A stretch of 64,000 nt of DNA from Rhodobacteraceae bacterium HLUCCA12. GTDB taxonomy: Bacteria; Pseudomonadota; Alphaproteobacteria; Rhodobacterales; Rhodobacteraceae. The position numbers were made by a program, and so were the translations under genes. A model generated the notes under the pieces. The model had not been told where the DNA came from. It made no database searches and saw only the letters and a program-made list of their open reading frames with translations. The number at the start of each line of letters is the position of its first letter. The first letter of the stretch is position 1. Shown here one piece after another: positions 53,606 to 63,316 of the stretch. Location of the stretch: contig LJSV01000005.1 of assembly GCA_001314715.1 (NCBI GenBank), positions 124,001-188,000 on the forward strand, in the 5' to 3' direction.

Positions 53606-55558
53606 TCAGTCCTCGTCGGGCAGGACGAAGACCTGGCCAGGATAGATCAGGTCTGGATCGCGGATCTGGCTGCGATTGGCGCTGTAGATGACCACATAGC
53701 GCTCACCCGCGCCGTAGTGCCCCTCGGAGATGCGCCAGAGCGAATGCCCCGGCTGCACCGTCATGAGCGACACCGGTGCGGCGCCGCCCGGCGCGCCCGC
53801 ACCACCTGCGGCCTGCGAACGGGAAACAAGGCTGCCGTCGGCGTCGGACTGCCCGGAGGTGGTGACGGGGCGGGCCGCATCGCCGTCACCAGTGGCGGTG
53901 CCTTCGCGCCCCGGTGCATCGGGGCCGGGTTGCGGCGCGGTGCCATCGGGTGGCGGCGCGGCGGCGCGCGCGGCCTCGACAAGTTCAGGATCCTCGCGCT
54001 GGAACGGCGTTTCGAACCGCGAGGCCACGTCGCCCTGTGCATCGAGCTGGTCCACGCGCAAGGTATAGACGCCGGGGTCGATATCGGGCAGGTCCGAAGA
54101 CCAGTCGCCATTGTCGGCCCGAGCCGTGGCGACAGGTTGATTGTCGAGGTAGATCTGCAACTCGGCGCCCATGTCGGCATCGGCGGCCCGGCCCGAGATC
54201 TGCACCGCGCCTTCGGCGGAATAGGCGATCGTGTCGATCACGACGTTCCCCATCACCTCGGGCGCGCGATCGAGCAGCGCCACCTCGCCCGAGCCGCGCA
54301 GGACGAAGGCGGGCGGCGGAGCGCCGGCGCCGCTGCCGGAGTCATCCGCATCACCGGCGGATTCGGCAGTGTCGGTTTCAGCGGTGTCGGTTTCGGCGGT
54401 GTCTGGCGCGGGTTGCGGACGCGGTTGCGGCTCGTCCGGCGCGGGCACGGGCGCGCGCGCCGCGGCCGTGGCACCGTCCGGCGCGACACCGGCACCGCCG
54501 GAAGCGCCGGCGGCGGTTTGCGCCCGGCCCGGCACCGGGGCCGGCGCGACGGAGGGTGCGGTATCCGGCGCGTCCCGCCCTTGAACGCCCTCGGCCTGGT
54601 CGGGCGCGGTGTCATCGTCGGGCGCATCGTCCGCTTCTCGGTCCGTCAGGGAAAGCGCTTGTGGGCGCGGGGCGGGCTGATCCGGTTCCGGCGCGCGCCC
54701 GGTCTGGGGGTCGGGACGGTCAGAGCCGGTCTCTGTCCCGGTCTCGGATTCGGTGTCTGACCCGGTGTCGGAACTGGATCGGGCCGCCGATTCCGCAGGC
54801 GGCGGCGCGGCGGCCTCCTGCCCGATCCCGGCGCCGCCGTCGGGGTCCGGACGCGCGCCACCGGCGCTGAGGGCGGGCGCGGCCGCATCAAGGCCCGCCG
54901 CGCCCGATTCGCCCGGCAGCTCTGGCAGTGCGGCCACCGGCCCGGGCAGGTCATCGGCAGGGGTGTCAGGCTGCGGCACCGGGTCGGGCTGCGATTGCGC
55001 CAAGGGCGGGCGCGGCGACAACACGACACGATCGTCGGACATCACGCTGCGGCCATCGGCCAGCGACATCTCCAGCGTCATGATCTGCACCGCATCGCTG
55101 GGTTCCAGTGAAAACAGCGCCACGAATTGCCCCGCCGCGTCGGCTGCGGTTTCCGCCATCGTTTCATCATCGACGCGCAGCACGAGGGCGGCGCCGGGCG
55201 CGGCGGTGCCGGCCACCAGGGCACCGCCATCGCGGGCGATGCGCACGACATCGAACCGGGGGGCGGCATCGGCAAGGTCGCCGTCGCCCTCGGACTCGCC
55301 GCTGGGGTCCGACCTCGCCTGTGCATCCGCCTGTGTATCCGGCTGTGCATCCGACGCGTCGCGCGTATCAGGCTCGGCGGAACGCCTCGCCTCGGATCGG
55401 ACCGACTGGTCATCCTCGGGCGCGGCGGTGGTTTGCGCAGGGTCGGGCCGGGGGTCGGGGCTTCGCAAGGCGGTGAAAAGCAAGGCCGACACGGCCAGAC
55501 CCGCAGCCAGGGTCGCGCCGCCCAGAAGCCACACTTTTGTCTGCGAAACCGGTCCCAT
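53606..55558 (-). CDS. membrane-anchored LysM protein with long acidic, Pro/Ala-rich linker
   Basis: 650 residues from ATG 55558, with AAAGGCG upstream. One membrane helix at about 8-30 (K-V-W-L-L-G-G-A-T-L-A-A-G-L-A-V). The middle 450 residues are low-complexity (Asp, Ala, Pro, Ser, Thr, with short tandem D-T-A-E-T units). A folded segment near 430-530 resembles an Ig-like domain. The last 50 residues are a LysM domain (P-G-H-S-L-W-R-I-S, V-V-I-Y-S-A-N, I-Y-P-G-Q-V-F-V-L-P) that binds peptidoglycan. The linker could span the periplasm from membrane to cell wall. Function unknown. Confidence 0.85.
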   Translation of the reverse strand: MGPVSQTKVWLLGGATLAAGLAVSALLFTALRSPDPRPDPAQTTAAPEDDQSVRSEARRSAEPDTRDASDAQPDTQADAQARSDPSGESEGDGDLADAAPRFDVVRIARDGGALVAGTAAPGAALVLRVDDETMAETAADAAGQFVALFSLEPSDAVQIMTLEMSLADGRSVMSDDRVVLSPRPPLAQSQPDPVPQPDTPADDLPGPVAALPELPGESGAAGLDAAAPALSAGGARPDPDGGAGIGQEAAAPPPAESAARSSSDTGSDTESETGTETGSDRPDPQTGRAPEPDQPAPRPQALSLTDREADDAPDDDTAPDQAEGVQGRDAPDTAPSVAPAPVPGRAQTAAGASGGAGVAPDGATAAARAPVPAPDEPQPRPQPAPDTAETDTAETDTAESAGDADDSGSGAGAPPPAFVLRGSGEVALLDRAPEVMGNVVIDTIAYSAEGAVQISGRAADADMGAELQIYLDNQPVATARADNGDWSSDLPDIDPGVYTLRVDQLDAQGDVASRFETPFQREDPELVEAARAAAPPPDGTAPQPGPDAPGREGTATGDGDAARPVTTSGQSDADGSLVSRSQAAGGAGAPGGAAPVSLMTVQPGHSLWRISEGHYGAGERYVVIYSANRSQIRDPDLIYPGQVFVLPDED

Positions 55559-55654
55559 CGAACGCCTTTCTGCCTGCCCTTGCCCCTTATTAGCAACACC
55601 CGTATCTATGGGCAAAGCAAATCGGTGCCCCTAGGTCTTGCGAAAGGATCCCCC

Positions 55655-56221
55655 ATGCCCGCGTTCAAAGCCTCGGTCTGCCTGTTCTGCGGCGCCCGCG
55701 CGGGCCACGACGCGGGGCTGGCCGAAACCGCGCGCGCAACCGGGGCGATGCTGGCGCGCGAAAACTGGCGGCTGGTCTATGGTGCGGGCGACATCGGGCT
55801 GATGGGCGCGGTTGCGCAGGCCATGCGGGCCGCCGGCGGGCAGGCGATGGGCGTGATCCCGCAACACCTGATGCAGCGCGAGGTTGCCCGGCGCGACCTG
55901 TCGGCGCTGGTGGTGACCGAAACCATGCATGAGCGCAAGAAGGTGATGTTCACCAATTCCGACGCCATCATCGTGTTGCCGGGCGGCGCGGGCACGCTGG
56001 ACGAGTTCTTCGAAGTGCTGACCTGGGCGCAGATCGGCCTGCACCGCAAACCGATCGTGCTGCTGGACGCGGACGGATACTGGCAACCGTTGCTGGCCCT
56101 GATCGATCATGTGATCGCCCGGGGCTTTGCCGATGCAAGCCTGCGCGGGTTGTTCTCGGTCGCATCGGACCTGGACGACCTGGCGACGATCCTGCATGCG
56201 AAACTGGCGCAAACCGCCTGA
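55655..56221 (+). CDS. LOG family protein (TIGR00730, cytokinin-riboside-monophosphate phosphoribohydrolase type)
   Basis: 188 residues from ATG 55655. A Rossmann-like fold with E-R-K-K-V-M-F (Arg94, Lys95) and P-G-G-A-G-T-L-D-E (109-117), the two signatures of LOG enzymes, which release adenine-type bases from nucleoside 5'-monophosphates. Often mislabelled lysine decarboxylase. Convergent with uvrA; both transcripts meet at a strong hairpin. Confidence 0.9.
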   Translation: MPAFKASVCLFCGARAGHDAGLAETARATGAMLARENWRLVYGAGDIGLMGAVAQAMRAAGGQAMGVIPQHLMQREVARRDLSALVVTETMHERKKVMFTNSDAIIVLPGGAGTLDEFFEVLTWAQIGLHRKPIVLLDADGYWQPLLALIDHVIARGFADASLRGLFSVASDLDDLATILHAKLAQTA

Positions 56222-56257
56222 CCCCGACGATCGCCGACAACGCCGTCCGTGGCAACG

Positions 56258-56290
56258 CCGCGCGCCGGGGTTCGATGCCCCGGCGCGCGG
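56258..56290. terminator. bidirectional terminator-like hairpin between the LOG gene and uvrA
   Basis: CCGCGCGCCGGGG (56258-56270) pairs perfectly with CCCCGGCGCGCGG (56278-56290) around a seven-base loop, just past the convergent stops at 56221 and 56298. No clean T-run, so perhaps rho-assisted in either direction. Confidence 0.6.
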
Positions 56291-56297
56291 CCCCCCC

Positions 56298-59162
56298 CTA
56301 TTCCGCCGCCGCCCGATGCCGCGCCAGAAGCGGCGCCAGGTAGTGGCCCGTATGGCTGTCGGCGATTGCCGCGACGTCTTCGGGTGTGCCCTCGGCCACG
56401 ATCCTGCCGCCGCCGTCGCCGCCTTCGGGGCCGATATCGATGATCCAGTCGGCGGTCTTGATGACGTCGAGATTGTGCTCGATCACCATCACCGTATTGC
56501 CCTGTTCGACCAGTTCATGCAGCACTTCCAGCAGCTTGCGCACGTCTTCGAAATGCAGGCCGGTGGTCGGTTCGTCCAGGATATACAGCGTGCGGCCGGT
56601 GGACCGGCGGCTGAGTTCCTTGGACAGTTTCACCCGCTGCGCCTCGCCGCCCGAAAGCGTGGTCGCCTGCTGGCCCACCTTGACATAGCCGAGCCCCACG
56701 CGCATCAGCGCATCCATCTTTTCGCGGATCGACGGGACGGCGGCGAAGAAGCCCTGCGCCTCTTCAACCGTCATCTCAAGAACGTCCGCTATGCTCTTGC
56801 CTTTGAACAGAACTTCCAGTGTCTCGCGGTTATAGCGCGCGCCCTTGCAGGTCTCGCAGGTGACATAGACATCGGGCAGAAAGTTCATCTCGATCTTCAG
56901 CACGCCGTCGCCCTGGCACGCCTCGCATCGGCCACCCTTGACGTTAAAGGAAAACCGCCCCGGCTTGTAGCCGCGCGCCTTGGCCTCGGGCAGGCCGGCG
57001 AACCAGTCGCGGATCGGGCCGAACGCCCCGGTATAGGTCGCCGGGTTCGAGCGCGGGGTGCGGCCGATGGGCCGCTGGTCGATGTCGATCACCTTGTCCA
57101 GGTGGTGCAACCCCTGCACCGTTTCGCAGGGCGCGGGCGTCTGGCGCGCGCCGTTCAGGCGCATCGACGCGGTCTTGAACAGTGTCTCGATCGTCAGGGT
57201 CGATTTGCCGCCGCCCGAGACCCCGGTCACGCAGACGAACCGGCCCAGCGGAAAATCAACGGTGACGTCACGCAGGTTGTTGCCCGTGGCCTTGACCACC
57301 GTCACCGCCTTGCCGTTGCCCGGCCGGCGCTGCGCCGGCACCGCGATCTCGCGCGCGCCCGACAGGTATTGCCCGGTCAGGCTGGCCGGATCGGCCGCGA
57401 TCTCGTCCGGTTTGCCCTGGGCGATGATGCGCCCGCCATGCACACCGGCGCCGGGGCCGATATCCAGCACCCAGTCGGCGCTGCGGATCGCGTCCTCGTC
57501 ATGTTCGACCACCAGCACCGTATTGCCCTGATCGCGCAGGTTTCTGAGCGTCGTCAACAGCCTGTCGTTGTCACGCTGATGCAGGCCGATCGACGGCTCG
57601 TCCAGCACATAGAGAACACCGGTCAGCCCCGATCCGATCTGGCTGGCCAGACGGATGCGCTGGCTTTCGCCCCCCGAAAGCGTACCCGCCGCGCGTGACA
57701 ATGTCAGGTAGTCCAGCCCGACATTGACAAGGAATCCAAGGCGTTCGCGGATCTCCTTAACGATCGCGGTGGCGATCTGGTTCTTTTGCTTGCTCAGGTG
57801 ATCGGGCACCGTTTCGATCCAGGCCAGCGCCTCCTTGATCGACATGTCGCTGACCTGCGCGATATGCAGCCCGCCGATGCGGACGGCCAGCGCCTCGGGC
57901 TTGAGCCGTGCGCCGCCACAGGTGGAACAGGCGCGGTTGTTCTGATAGCGCTCGAATTCCTCGCGGATCCAGGCGCTGTCGGTCTCGCGATAGCGCCGCT
58001 CCATGTTGGGGATCACCCCTTCGAAGGCGCGGGTCACGTTATAGACCCGGCCACCTTCGTCATAGCGAAAGGGAATTTCCTCGCCCTTCGACCCGTAGAG
58101 CAACACCGCCTTGGCGGGTTCCGGCAGATCCCGCCAGGGCGCGCGGGCATCAAACTCGAAATGCTTGGCCAGGGCCTCGATCGTTTGCAGGAAATAGGGC
58201 GACTTGCCCTTGCGCCAAGGCGCGATCGCGCCGTCCTCCAGCCGCAGCATGGCATCGGGCACGACCAGGCGTTCATCAAAGAACAGCTCGACCCCCAGCC
58301 CGTCACAATCAGGGCAGGCGCCATAGGGCGCGTTGAACGAAAACAGGCGCGGTTCGATCTCGGGGATGGTGAAGCCGCTGACCGGGCAGGCGAAATTCTC
58401 GCTGAAGGTGATGCGCTCGGCCGCCTCGCCCTCGGCGGTATCGGCCAGTTCCAAGACGGCGATCCCCTGCGCCAGATCCAGCGCGGTGCGGAAGCTGTCG
58501 GCCAGCCGGGTTTCGGCCCCTTCGCGCACGACGATGCGGTCCACCACCACGTCGATGTCATGGCGGAATTTCTTGTCCAATTCCGGCGGCGTATCCAGTT
58601 CGTAGAACTGGCCGTCGACCTTGATCCGCTGGAACCCCTGCTTGCGCAGTTCCAGGAATTCCTTGCGATATTCGCCCTTGCGGTCGCGCACGATCGGCGC
58701 CAGCAGATAGGCGCGCGTGCGCTCGGGCAGCGCCATAACGCGGTCCACCATGTCCTGCACCTGCTGGGCCTCGATCGGCAGGCCGGTTGCGGGGCTATAG
58801 GGCGTGCCGGCGCGGGCAAACAGCAGGCGCAGGTAATCGTGGATCTCGGTCACCGTGCCGACAGTTGAGCGCGGGTTCTTCGAGGTCGTCTTCTGCTCGA
58901 TCGAGATGGCCGGACTCAGCCCCGAGATGTGTTCGACATCGGGCTTTTGCATCATGTCCAGAAACTGCCGCGCATAGGCCGACAGACTTTCGACATAGCG
59001 CCGCTGCCCTTCGGCATAGATCGTGTCGAAGGCCAGCGACGACTTGCCCGACCCCGACAGGCCGGTGATGACCACCAGCTGGTCGCGCGGAATATCGACA
59101 TCGACCGCCTTAAGATTGTGCTCGCGCGCGCCGCGGATCTCGATGTATTTCTGTTCGGCCAT
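56298..59162 (-). CDS. uvrA: UvrABC system protein A
   Basis: 954 residues from ATG 59162 ([17 protein letters not shown]), the standard length and N-terminus. DNA damage recognition subunit of nucleotide excision repair. Two ABC ATPase halves: Walker [10 protein letters not shown] and G-V-S-G-G-G-K-S-T; signatures L-S-G-G-E-S-Q-R-I and L-S-G-G-E-A-Q-R-V. Zinc-finger cysteines include C-P-D-C, C-S-T-C-G-G and C-E-A-C-Q-G. An SOS-type box lies about 76 bases upstream. Convergent with the LOG gene. Confidence 0.97.
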   Translation of the reverse strand: MAEQKYIEIRGAREHNLKAVDVDIPRDQLVVITGLSGSGKSSLAFDTIYAEGQRRYVESLSAYARQFLDMMQKPDVEHISGLSPAISIEQKTTSKNPRSTVGTVTEIHDYLRLLFARAGTPYSPATGLPIEAQQVQDMVDRVMALPERTRAYLLAPIVRDRKGEYRKEFLELRKQGFQRIKVDGQFYELDTPPELDKKFRHDIDVVVDRIVVREGAETRLADSFRTALDLAQGIAVLELADTAEGEAAERITFSENFACPVSGFTIPEIEPRLFSFNAPYGACPDCDGLGVELFFDERLVVPDAMLRLEDGAIAPWRKGKSPYFLQTIEALAKHFEFDARAPWRDLPEPAKAVLLYGSKGEEIPFRYDEGGRVYNVTRAFEGVIPNMERRYRETDSAWIREEFERYQNNRACSTCGGARLKPEALAVRIGGLHIAQVSDMSIKEALAWIETVPDHLSKQKNQIATAIVKEIRERLGFLVNVGLDYLTLSRAAGTLSGGESQRIRLASQIGSGLTGVLYVLDEPSIGLHQRDNDRLLTTLRNLRDQGNTVLVVEHDEDAIRSADWVLDIGPGAGVHGGRIIAQGKPDEIAADPASLTGQYLSGAREIAVPAQRRPGNGKAVTVVKATGNNLRDVTVDFPLGRFVCVTGVSGGGKSTLTIETLFKTASMRLNGARQTPAPCETVQGLHHLDKVIDIDQRPIGRTPRSNPATYTGAFGPIRDWFAGLPEAKARGYKPGRFSFNVKGGRCEACQGDGVLKIEMNFLPDVYVTCETCKGARYNRETLEVLFKGKSIADVLEMTVEEAQGFFAAVPSIREKMDALMRVGLGYVKVGQQATTLSGGEAQRVKLSKELSRRSTGRTLYILDEPTTGLHFEDVRKLLEVLHELVEQGNTVMVIEHNLDVIKTADWIIDIGPEGGDGGGRIVAEGTPEDVAAIADSHTGHYLAPLLARHRAAAE

Positions 59163-59237
59163 TGCCTTACCCCCGGCGCCACCTGTGCCACGGGGCATAG
59201 ATAGCCTTTCGATGCTGAGTCTCCAATTCGAAAACCG

Positions 59238-59252
59238 GAACGAAAGGTAAAC
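59238..59252 (-). promoter_or_regulatory. LexA (SOS) box candidate upstream of uvrA
   Basis: Read toward uvrA the sequence is GTTTACCTTTCGTTC, one base from the alphaproteobacterial LexA consensus GTTC-N7-GTTC. It is in the intergenic region, 75 bases before the uvrA start. uvrA is a classic SOS gene, which supports the call. Confidence 0.6.
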
Positions 59253-59430
59253 AAGATTGCTTTTTCTGGCAAGACGTCGTGAACGGGCGAAAGGATGCCG
59301 GTTCGGTCGCTCCGCTTGACGGGTTCGCGGCCTGATCGCCGCCGCCCCTGCCCCGTCCAATGCGATCACCTTGTTTTCAGATCGCCGCGGCGATATGAAC
59401 ATTGCAGGAACATCGTGCCAGGAGGACGCC

Positions 59431-59787
59431 ATGAAAGCACCAACACCGATCAATTATGTCGAGCTGTCCAGCAGCGACCGTGCGGCCAGCCAGCGATTCT
59501 TCGAACACGCCTTCGGCTGGCAGTTCACCGACTATGGTCCCGCCTATTGCGGATTCGACAATGCCGGGATCGATGGCGGGATCGCGCAGGCCACTGACGG
59601 CGCGGTTGCGGCGTCAGCCCTGGTCGTGCTTTTCGCCGAGGATCTGGACGCGGCGCGCCGCGCGATCGAGGATGCGGGCGGCGAAATCACGGTGGCGCCG
59701 TTCGATTTTCCCGGCGGGCGCCGCTTTCACTTCAGAGAGCCGGGCGGCACCGACCTTGCGGTCTGGGCACAGCCCGCACCCGGTTGA
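59431..59787 (+). CDS. VOC (glyoxalase/bleomycin-resistance fold) protein
   Basis: 118 residues from ATG 59431, with GGAGGA upstream. A paired beta-alpha-beta VOC domain: [24 protein letters not shown] and [14 protein letters not shown]. Such proteins include metal-dependent lyases and drug-binding proteins. The metal residues are not clearly recognisable in so short a protein, so activity is unknown. Divergent from uvrA. Confidence 0.85.
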   Translation: MKAPTPINYVELSSSDRAASQRFFEHAFGWQFTDYGPAYCGFDNAGIDGGIAQATDGAVAASALVVLFAEDLDAARRAIEDAGGEITVAPFDFPGGRRFHFREPGGTDLAVWAQPAPG

Positions 59788-59819
59788 GCCGGCGAACCAG
59801 CCCACCCGGACACGACCGT

Positions 59820-61214
59820 TCAGAAATGAAGCGCGCGGCCCCAGGCGTCGAGCACCGATTCATGCATCATCTCGCTCAAGGTCGGATGCGGGAATACGGT
59901 GTGCATGAGTTCGGCCTCTGTCGTCTCGAGCGTGCGGGCGACGGTATAGCCCTGGATCAGCTCGGTCACTTCGGCACCGACCATATGCGCGCCCAGAAGC
60001 TCGCCGGTCGTCTTGTCGAACACGGTCTTGACCATGCCCTCGGGCTCGCCCAGCGCGATGGCCTTGCCGTTGCCGATGAACGGGAAACGGCCGACGCGGA
60101 TGTCGTGCCCGGCCTCCTTGGCCTGCGCCTCGGTCAGGCCGACGCTGGCGATTTGCGGATGGCAATAGGTGCAGCCGGGAATGCTGCCCGGCTTGATCGG
60201 ATGAACGTCTTGACCGGCGATCATTTCGGCCACCATGACGCCCTCGTGGCTGGCCTTGTGCGCCAGCCAGGGTGCACCCGCCAGATCGCCGATGGCATAG
60301 ACCCCCTCGACCCCGGTGCGGCAGTATTCGTCGGTCACGACATGGCTGCGCTCGATCTTGATCCCGGCGTCCTCAAGCCCCAGCCCTTCGGTGTTGCCGA
60401 CGATACCCACGGCGGAAATGACCGTGTCGAACTCGGCTTTCGTGGTCTTGCCTCCGGAGTCCAGATGCGCGGTAACCTTGTCCTTGCCGCGGTCGAGTTT
60501 CTTCACGGTCGTTTTCTCGCGGATCGTCATGCCCTGCTTTTCGAACTGCTTTCTGGCAAAGGCGCTGATCTCGGCATCCTCGACCGGCAAGATCCGGTCC
60601 ATCACCTCAACCACGGTGGTGTCGGCCCCCAACGTGTTGAAGAAACTTGCGAATTCGATACCGATGGCACCCGATCCGACCACCAGAAGCTTCTTGGGCA
60701 TGTGACGCGGTTCCAGCGCGTGGCGATAGGTCCAGACCCGGTCGCCATCAGCCTCAAGCCCCGGCAGGGCGCGCGCACGCGCGCCGGTGGCCAGAATGAC
60801 ATGCGACGCGCGCAACTCGGTCGTGCCATCGTCGGTTTTCACCGTGACCTTGCCCGGCGCTGCCAGCCTGGCCTCGCCCATCACCACGGCGACCTTGTTC
60901 TTCTTCAACAGATGCCCGATGCCCGACGACAGTTGCCCCGCCACCGCGCGCGAGCGTTTGACCACAGCGCCGAGGTCAAAACCAACCGAGTCGGCCTTCA
61001 GCCCGAAATCCTTGGCCCGGTGCATCAGGTGAAAGACCTCGGCCGAGCGCAGCAGCGCCTTGGTCGGAATACAGCCCCAGTTCAGGCAGATACCCCCCAG
61101 CTTTTCGCGCTCGACGACCACGGCCTTGAGGCCCAGCTGCGCCGCGCGGATCGCCGCGACATAGCCGCCCGGCCCCGCCCCGATGACGATCACGTCAAAG
61201 CTTTGCTGCGCCAT
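59820..61214 (-). CDS. lpdA: dihydrolipoyl dehydrogenase (E3)
   Basis: 464 residues from ATG 61214. FAD and NAD binding motifs G-A-G-P-G-G (residues 12-17) and V-G-S-G-A-I-G; redox-active disulfide in G-G-I-C-L-N-W-G-C-I-P-T-K; C-terminal H-P-T-L-S-E-M-M-H-E with the catalytic His-Glu pair. Reoxidises lipoamide in 2-oxoacid dehydrogenase complexes. No E1/E2 genes are adjacent, so this may be a general E3. A perfect 18-base inverted repeat lies 21 bases before the start. Confidence 0.95.
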   Translation of the reverse strand: MAQQSFDVIVIGAGPGGYVAAIRAAQLGLKAVVVEREKLGGICLNWGCIPTKALLRSAEVFHLMHRAKDFGLKADSVGFDLGAVVKRSRAVAGQLSSGIGHLLKKNKVAVVMGEARLAAPGKVTVKTDDGTTELRASHVILATGARARALPGLEADGDRVWTYRHALEPRHMPKKLLVVGSGAIGIEFASFFNTLGADTTVVEVMDRILPVEDAEISAFARKQFEKQGMTIREKTTVKKLDRGKDKVTAHLDSGGKTTKAEFDTVISAVGIVGNTEGLGLEDAGIKIERSHVVTDEYCRTGVEGVYAIGDLAGAPWLAHKASHEGVMVAEMIAGQDVHPIKPGSIPGCTYCHPQIASVGLTEAQAKEAGHDIRVGRFPFIGNGKAIALGEPEGMVKTVFDKTTGELLGAHMVGAEVTELIQGYTVARTLETTEAELMHTVFPHPTLSEMMHESVLDAWGRALHF

Positions 61215-61235
61215 GAATCCCTCCCGCGAAAGAAT

Positions 61236-61253
61236 TGGTTTAATGCTAAACCA
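61236..61253. promoter_or_regulatory. perfect inverted repeat upstream of lpdA, candidate operator
   Basis: TGGTTTA-ATGC-TAAACCA: seven-base arms matching fully around a four-base centre, 21 bases ahead of the lpdA start codon and AT-rich against the local background. Position suggests a repressor site overlapping the promoter or leader. The spacing does not match the PdhR consensus that I know, so the regulator is unidentified. Confidence 0.55.
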
Positions 61254-61286
61254 TTCTCCACCGACTGGCAACGCCCGGCCAATGGG

Positions 61287-61874
61287 TCACGGCAGCGCCT
61301 GCAGGATCGCCCCGTACCCGCCGTCAGTCAGGAACTGCTCTTCGGCCGCGGTATTGCGCCGGCCCAGCACCGCGTTGCGATACGGAAAACGCCCGAAACG
61401 TCGGATGATCTCGCGGTGGGCGCGCGCATGGCGCAGGTTCTCGGCCCCGGTCTCGGGCATACGGGCGATCAGGTATCGAATGCAGCGGTCCTGGTCGATC
61501 GTGGTCTCGGCGTGCATGAAGGGCAGGTAAAAGAATTGCCGGATCGGTTCGGGCAGCGCCATGTCCATCCGATGATGGATCGCCGTGGTCGCGGCACGGC
61601 GCGCCCGCTCGTCGGTCGCAAAGGCGCGCGGATCCTCGCGGAACATGTTGCGCGGGAACTGGTCGGTCACGATCAGATAGGCCAGCGCCCCGCTGGGCGC
61701 GCCCATCCATTCGCACAGGCCCCCGTCGCGGGCGGATTCCCAGTCCGGCAGAAAACGCCGCGTGATCTCGGCGTCCAGATCCGGGGTCGCGACATACCAT
61801 CCGGCGGGTCCGATACCGCTCCAGAATTCAACGACTTCCTTGGCCCTCGGCATCGGCATCTGCGATGTCTCCAT
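61287..61874 (-). CDS. DUF924 family protein
   Basis: 195 residues. A TPR-like helical fold family; characteristic D-Q-F-P-R-N-M-F-R (residues 72-80), F-Y-L-P-F-M-H-A-E and R-F-G-R-F-P-Y-R-N. Function unknown. It overlaps the end of the MFS gene. A better-spaced GGAG precedes the internal Met6 (61859) than the first ATG, so the start may be there. Confidence 0.85.
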   Translation of the reverse strand: METSQMPMPRAKEVVEFWSGIGPAGWYVATPDLDAEITRRFLPDWESARDGGLCEWMGAPSGALAYLIVTDQFPRNMFREDPRAFATDERARRAATTAIHHRMDMALPEPIRQFFYLPFMHAETTIDQDRCIRYLIARMPETGAENLRHARAHREIIRRFGRFPYRNAVLGRRNTAAEEQFLTDGGYGAILQALP

Positions 61875-63105
61875 GTTCGGGTTGTGCGGCCTCGAGGGCC
61901 GCCTCGACTGTCACGGCCGAAGCGGCAGGGGTCAAGGGGGTGTAGGCCCCCTGATCCGCCAGGTCCGGCGCGGCGCGGCGCGTCATGCGCCAGGCGGCAT
62001 AGGCCCCCAGCGTGATGTTCAGAAGCCCGATGAACAGGAAAAATCCCGCCGGGCCGAACACTCCCATCAGCCAACCGATCACCAGCGGCCCGGCGATCGA
62101 GCCGACGCCATTGATGAACAGCAGCCCACCCGACGCCGCTGCCATGTCCTCGACCTGAAGGAAGTCGTTGGTATGCGCCAGCAACAGCGAATAAAGCGGG
62201 TTGGCAAGCCCGCCGATCAGAAAAGCCACAACGATCAGGACCAGGAACGGCATCGTCACCAGGCTTGCCAGGATCGCCACCACCCCGCACATCAACGTCA
62301 CCGCGGCGATCAGCCGGCGACGGTCCATCGCATCCGACAGCCAGCCGATCGGATATTGCAAAACCAGTCCGCCCAGATAGATCGCCGCCACGAAGATCGA
62401 GATTTCCAGCACGCTGAGGCCAACCAGCCCGCCCCAGACCGCCGCCATCCCGAACAGCGCCGAATACACCCCGCCCATGATGAAGATGCCCACGCACCCA
62501 AGCGGCGAGATGAAGAACAGCTTGCGAAAGCTCATCGATTTGGCCGTCGCAAACCCCGGCGCCGGGCTGACCGACAGCAGGATCGGCGTGAACGATACGG
62601 ACACCAGCACCGAAGCCACGACAAACAGCACATACCCGCCGGGATCGGCGAGGTTCAAAACCCCCTGCGCGGTAATGATCCCCACCATCTGCACAATCAT
62701 GTAAAGCGACAGCGTCTGCCCGCGCGTCTCGTTGGTGGCGGCGTTGTTGAGCCAGCTTTCGGCGGTGACATAGACCCCGGCAAAGCTGAAGCCGATCACC
62801 ACGCGCAGCGCCGACCACGCGATCCAGTCAGGCGCGGCGGCATAGAGCACCAGAACCGCCGAGATCATCGACCCCAGCGCGGCGAAGACCCGCACATGGC
62901 CCACCCGCTGAATCATCCTGGGCGCAATCTGCGAGCCGGCCAGGAACCCCAGGAAATAGGCCGACATCACCACCGACATCTGCCAGGTGGCGAATCCCTC
63001 GATCCCGCCCCGGATCCCCAGAAGCGTACCTTGAAGGCCATTACCCAGCATGAGCAGCATCATGCCGAGCAAGAGTGCCCAGCTGCCAAAGAATACCCTG
63101 AGCAT
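61828..63105 (-). CDS. MFS transporter
   Basis: 425 residues with 12 hydrophobic segments in two halves. The inter-helix 2-3 loop region (P-R-M-I-Q-R-V-G-H-V-R-V-F) and Y-P-I-G-W-L-S-D-A-M-D-R-R are MFS signatures. It resembles YcaD-like transporters of unknown substrate. The last 35 residues are a cytosolic Ala/Asp-rich tail. Its stop is inside the DUF924 gene, suggesting co-transcription. Confidence 0.87.
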   Translation of the reverse strand: MLRVFFGSWALLLGMMLLMLGNGLQGTLLGIRGGIEGFATWQMSVVMSAYFLGFLAGSQIAPRMIQRVGHVRVFAALGSMISAVLVLYAAAPDWIAWSALRVVIGFSFAGVYVTAESWLNNAATNETRGQTLSLYMIVQMVGIITAQGVLNLADPGGYVLFVVASVLVSVSFTPILLSVSPAPGFATAKSMSFRKLFFISPLGCVGIFIMGGVYSALFGMAAVWGGLVGLSVLEISIFVAAIYLGGLVLQYPIGWLSDAMDRRRLIAAVTLMCGVVAILASLVTMPFLVLIVVAFLIGGLANPLYSLLLAHTNDFLQVEDMAAASGGLLFINGVGSIAGPLVIGWLMGVFGPAGFFLFIGLLNITLGAYAAWRMTRRAAPDLADQGAYTPLTPAASAVTVEAALEAAQPEHGDIADADAEGQGSR

Positions 63106-63316
63106 GGCGCCCCTTCGTTCCCGTATCTGCGTTTGGCCCGGCGTCTGGGCGCGGGCCCGTTTGCGCGCAGCCTAGCACAGCATCGCGAACACGACAGTCG
63201 GTTTCCGACGCTTGCTGGCCCAAACGTGATCCCGCACTCCGGGCACGTATTGATATGCGTTGAAATGGAATTAGGTTATATTATCAAGTCCCTGTTTCGT
63301 CTGTCTGGTCCTGCTC

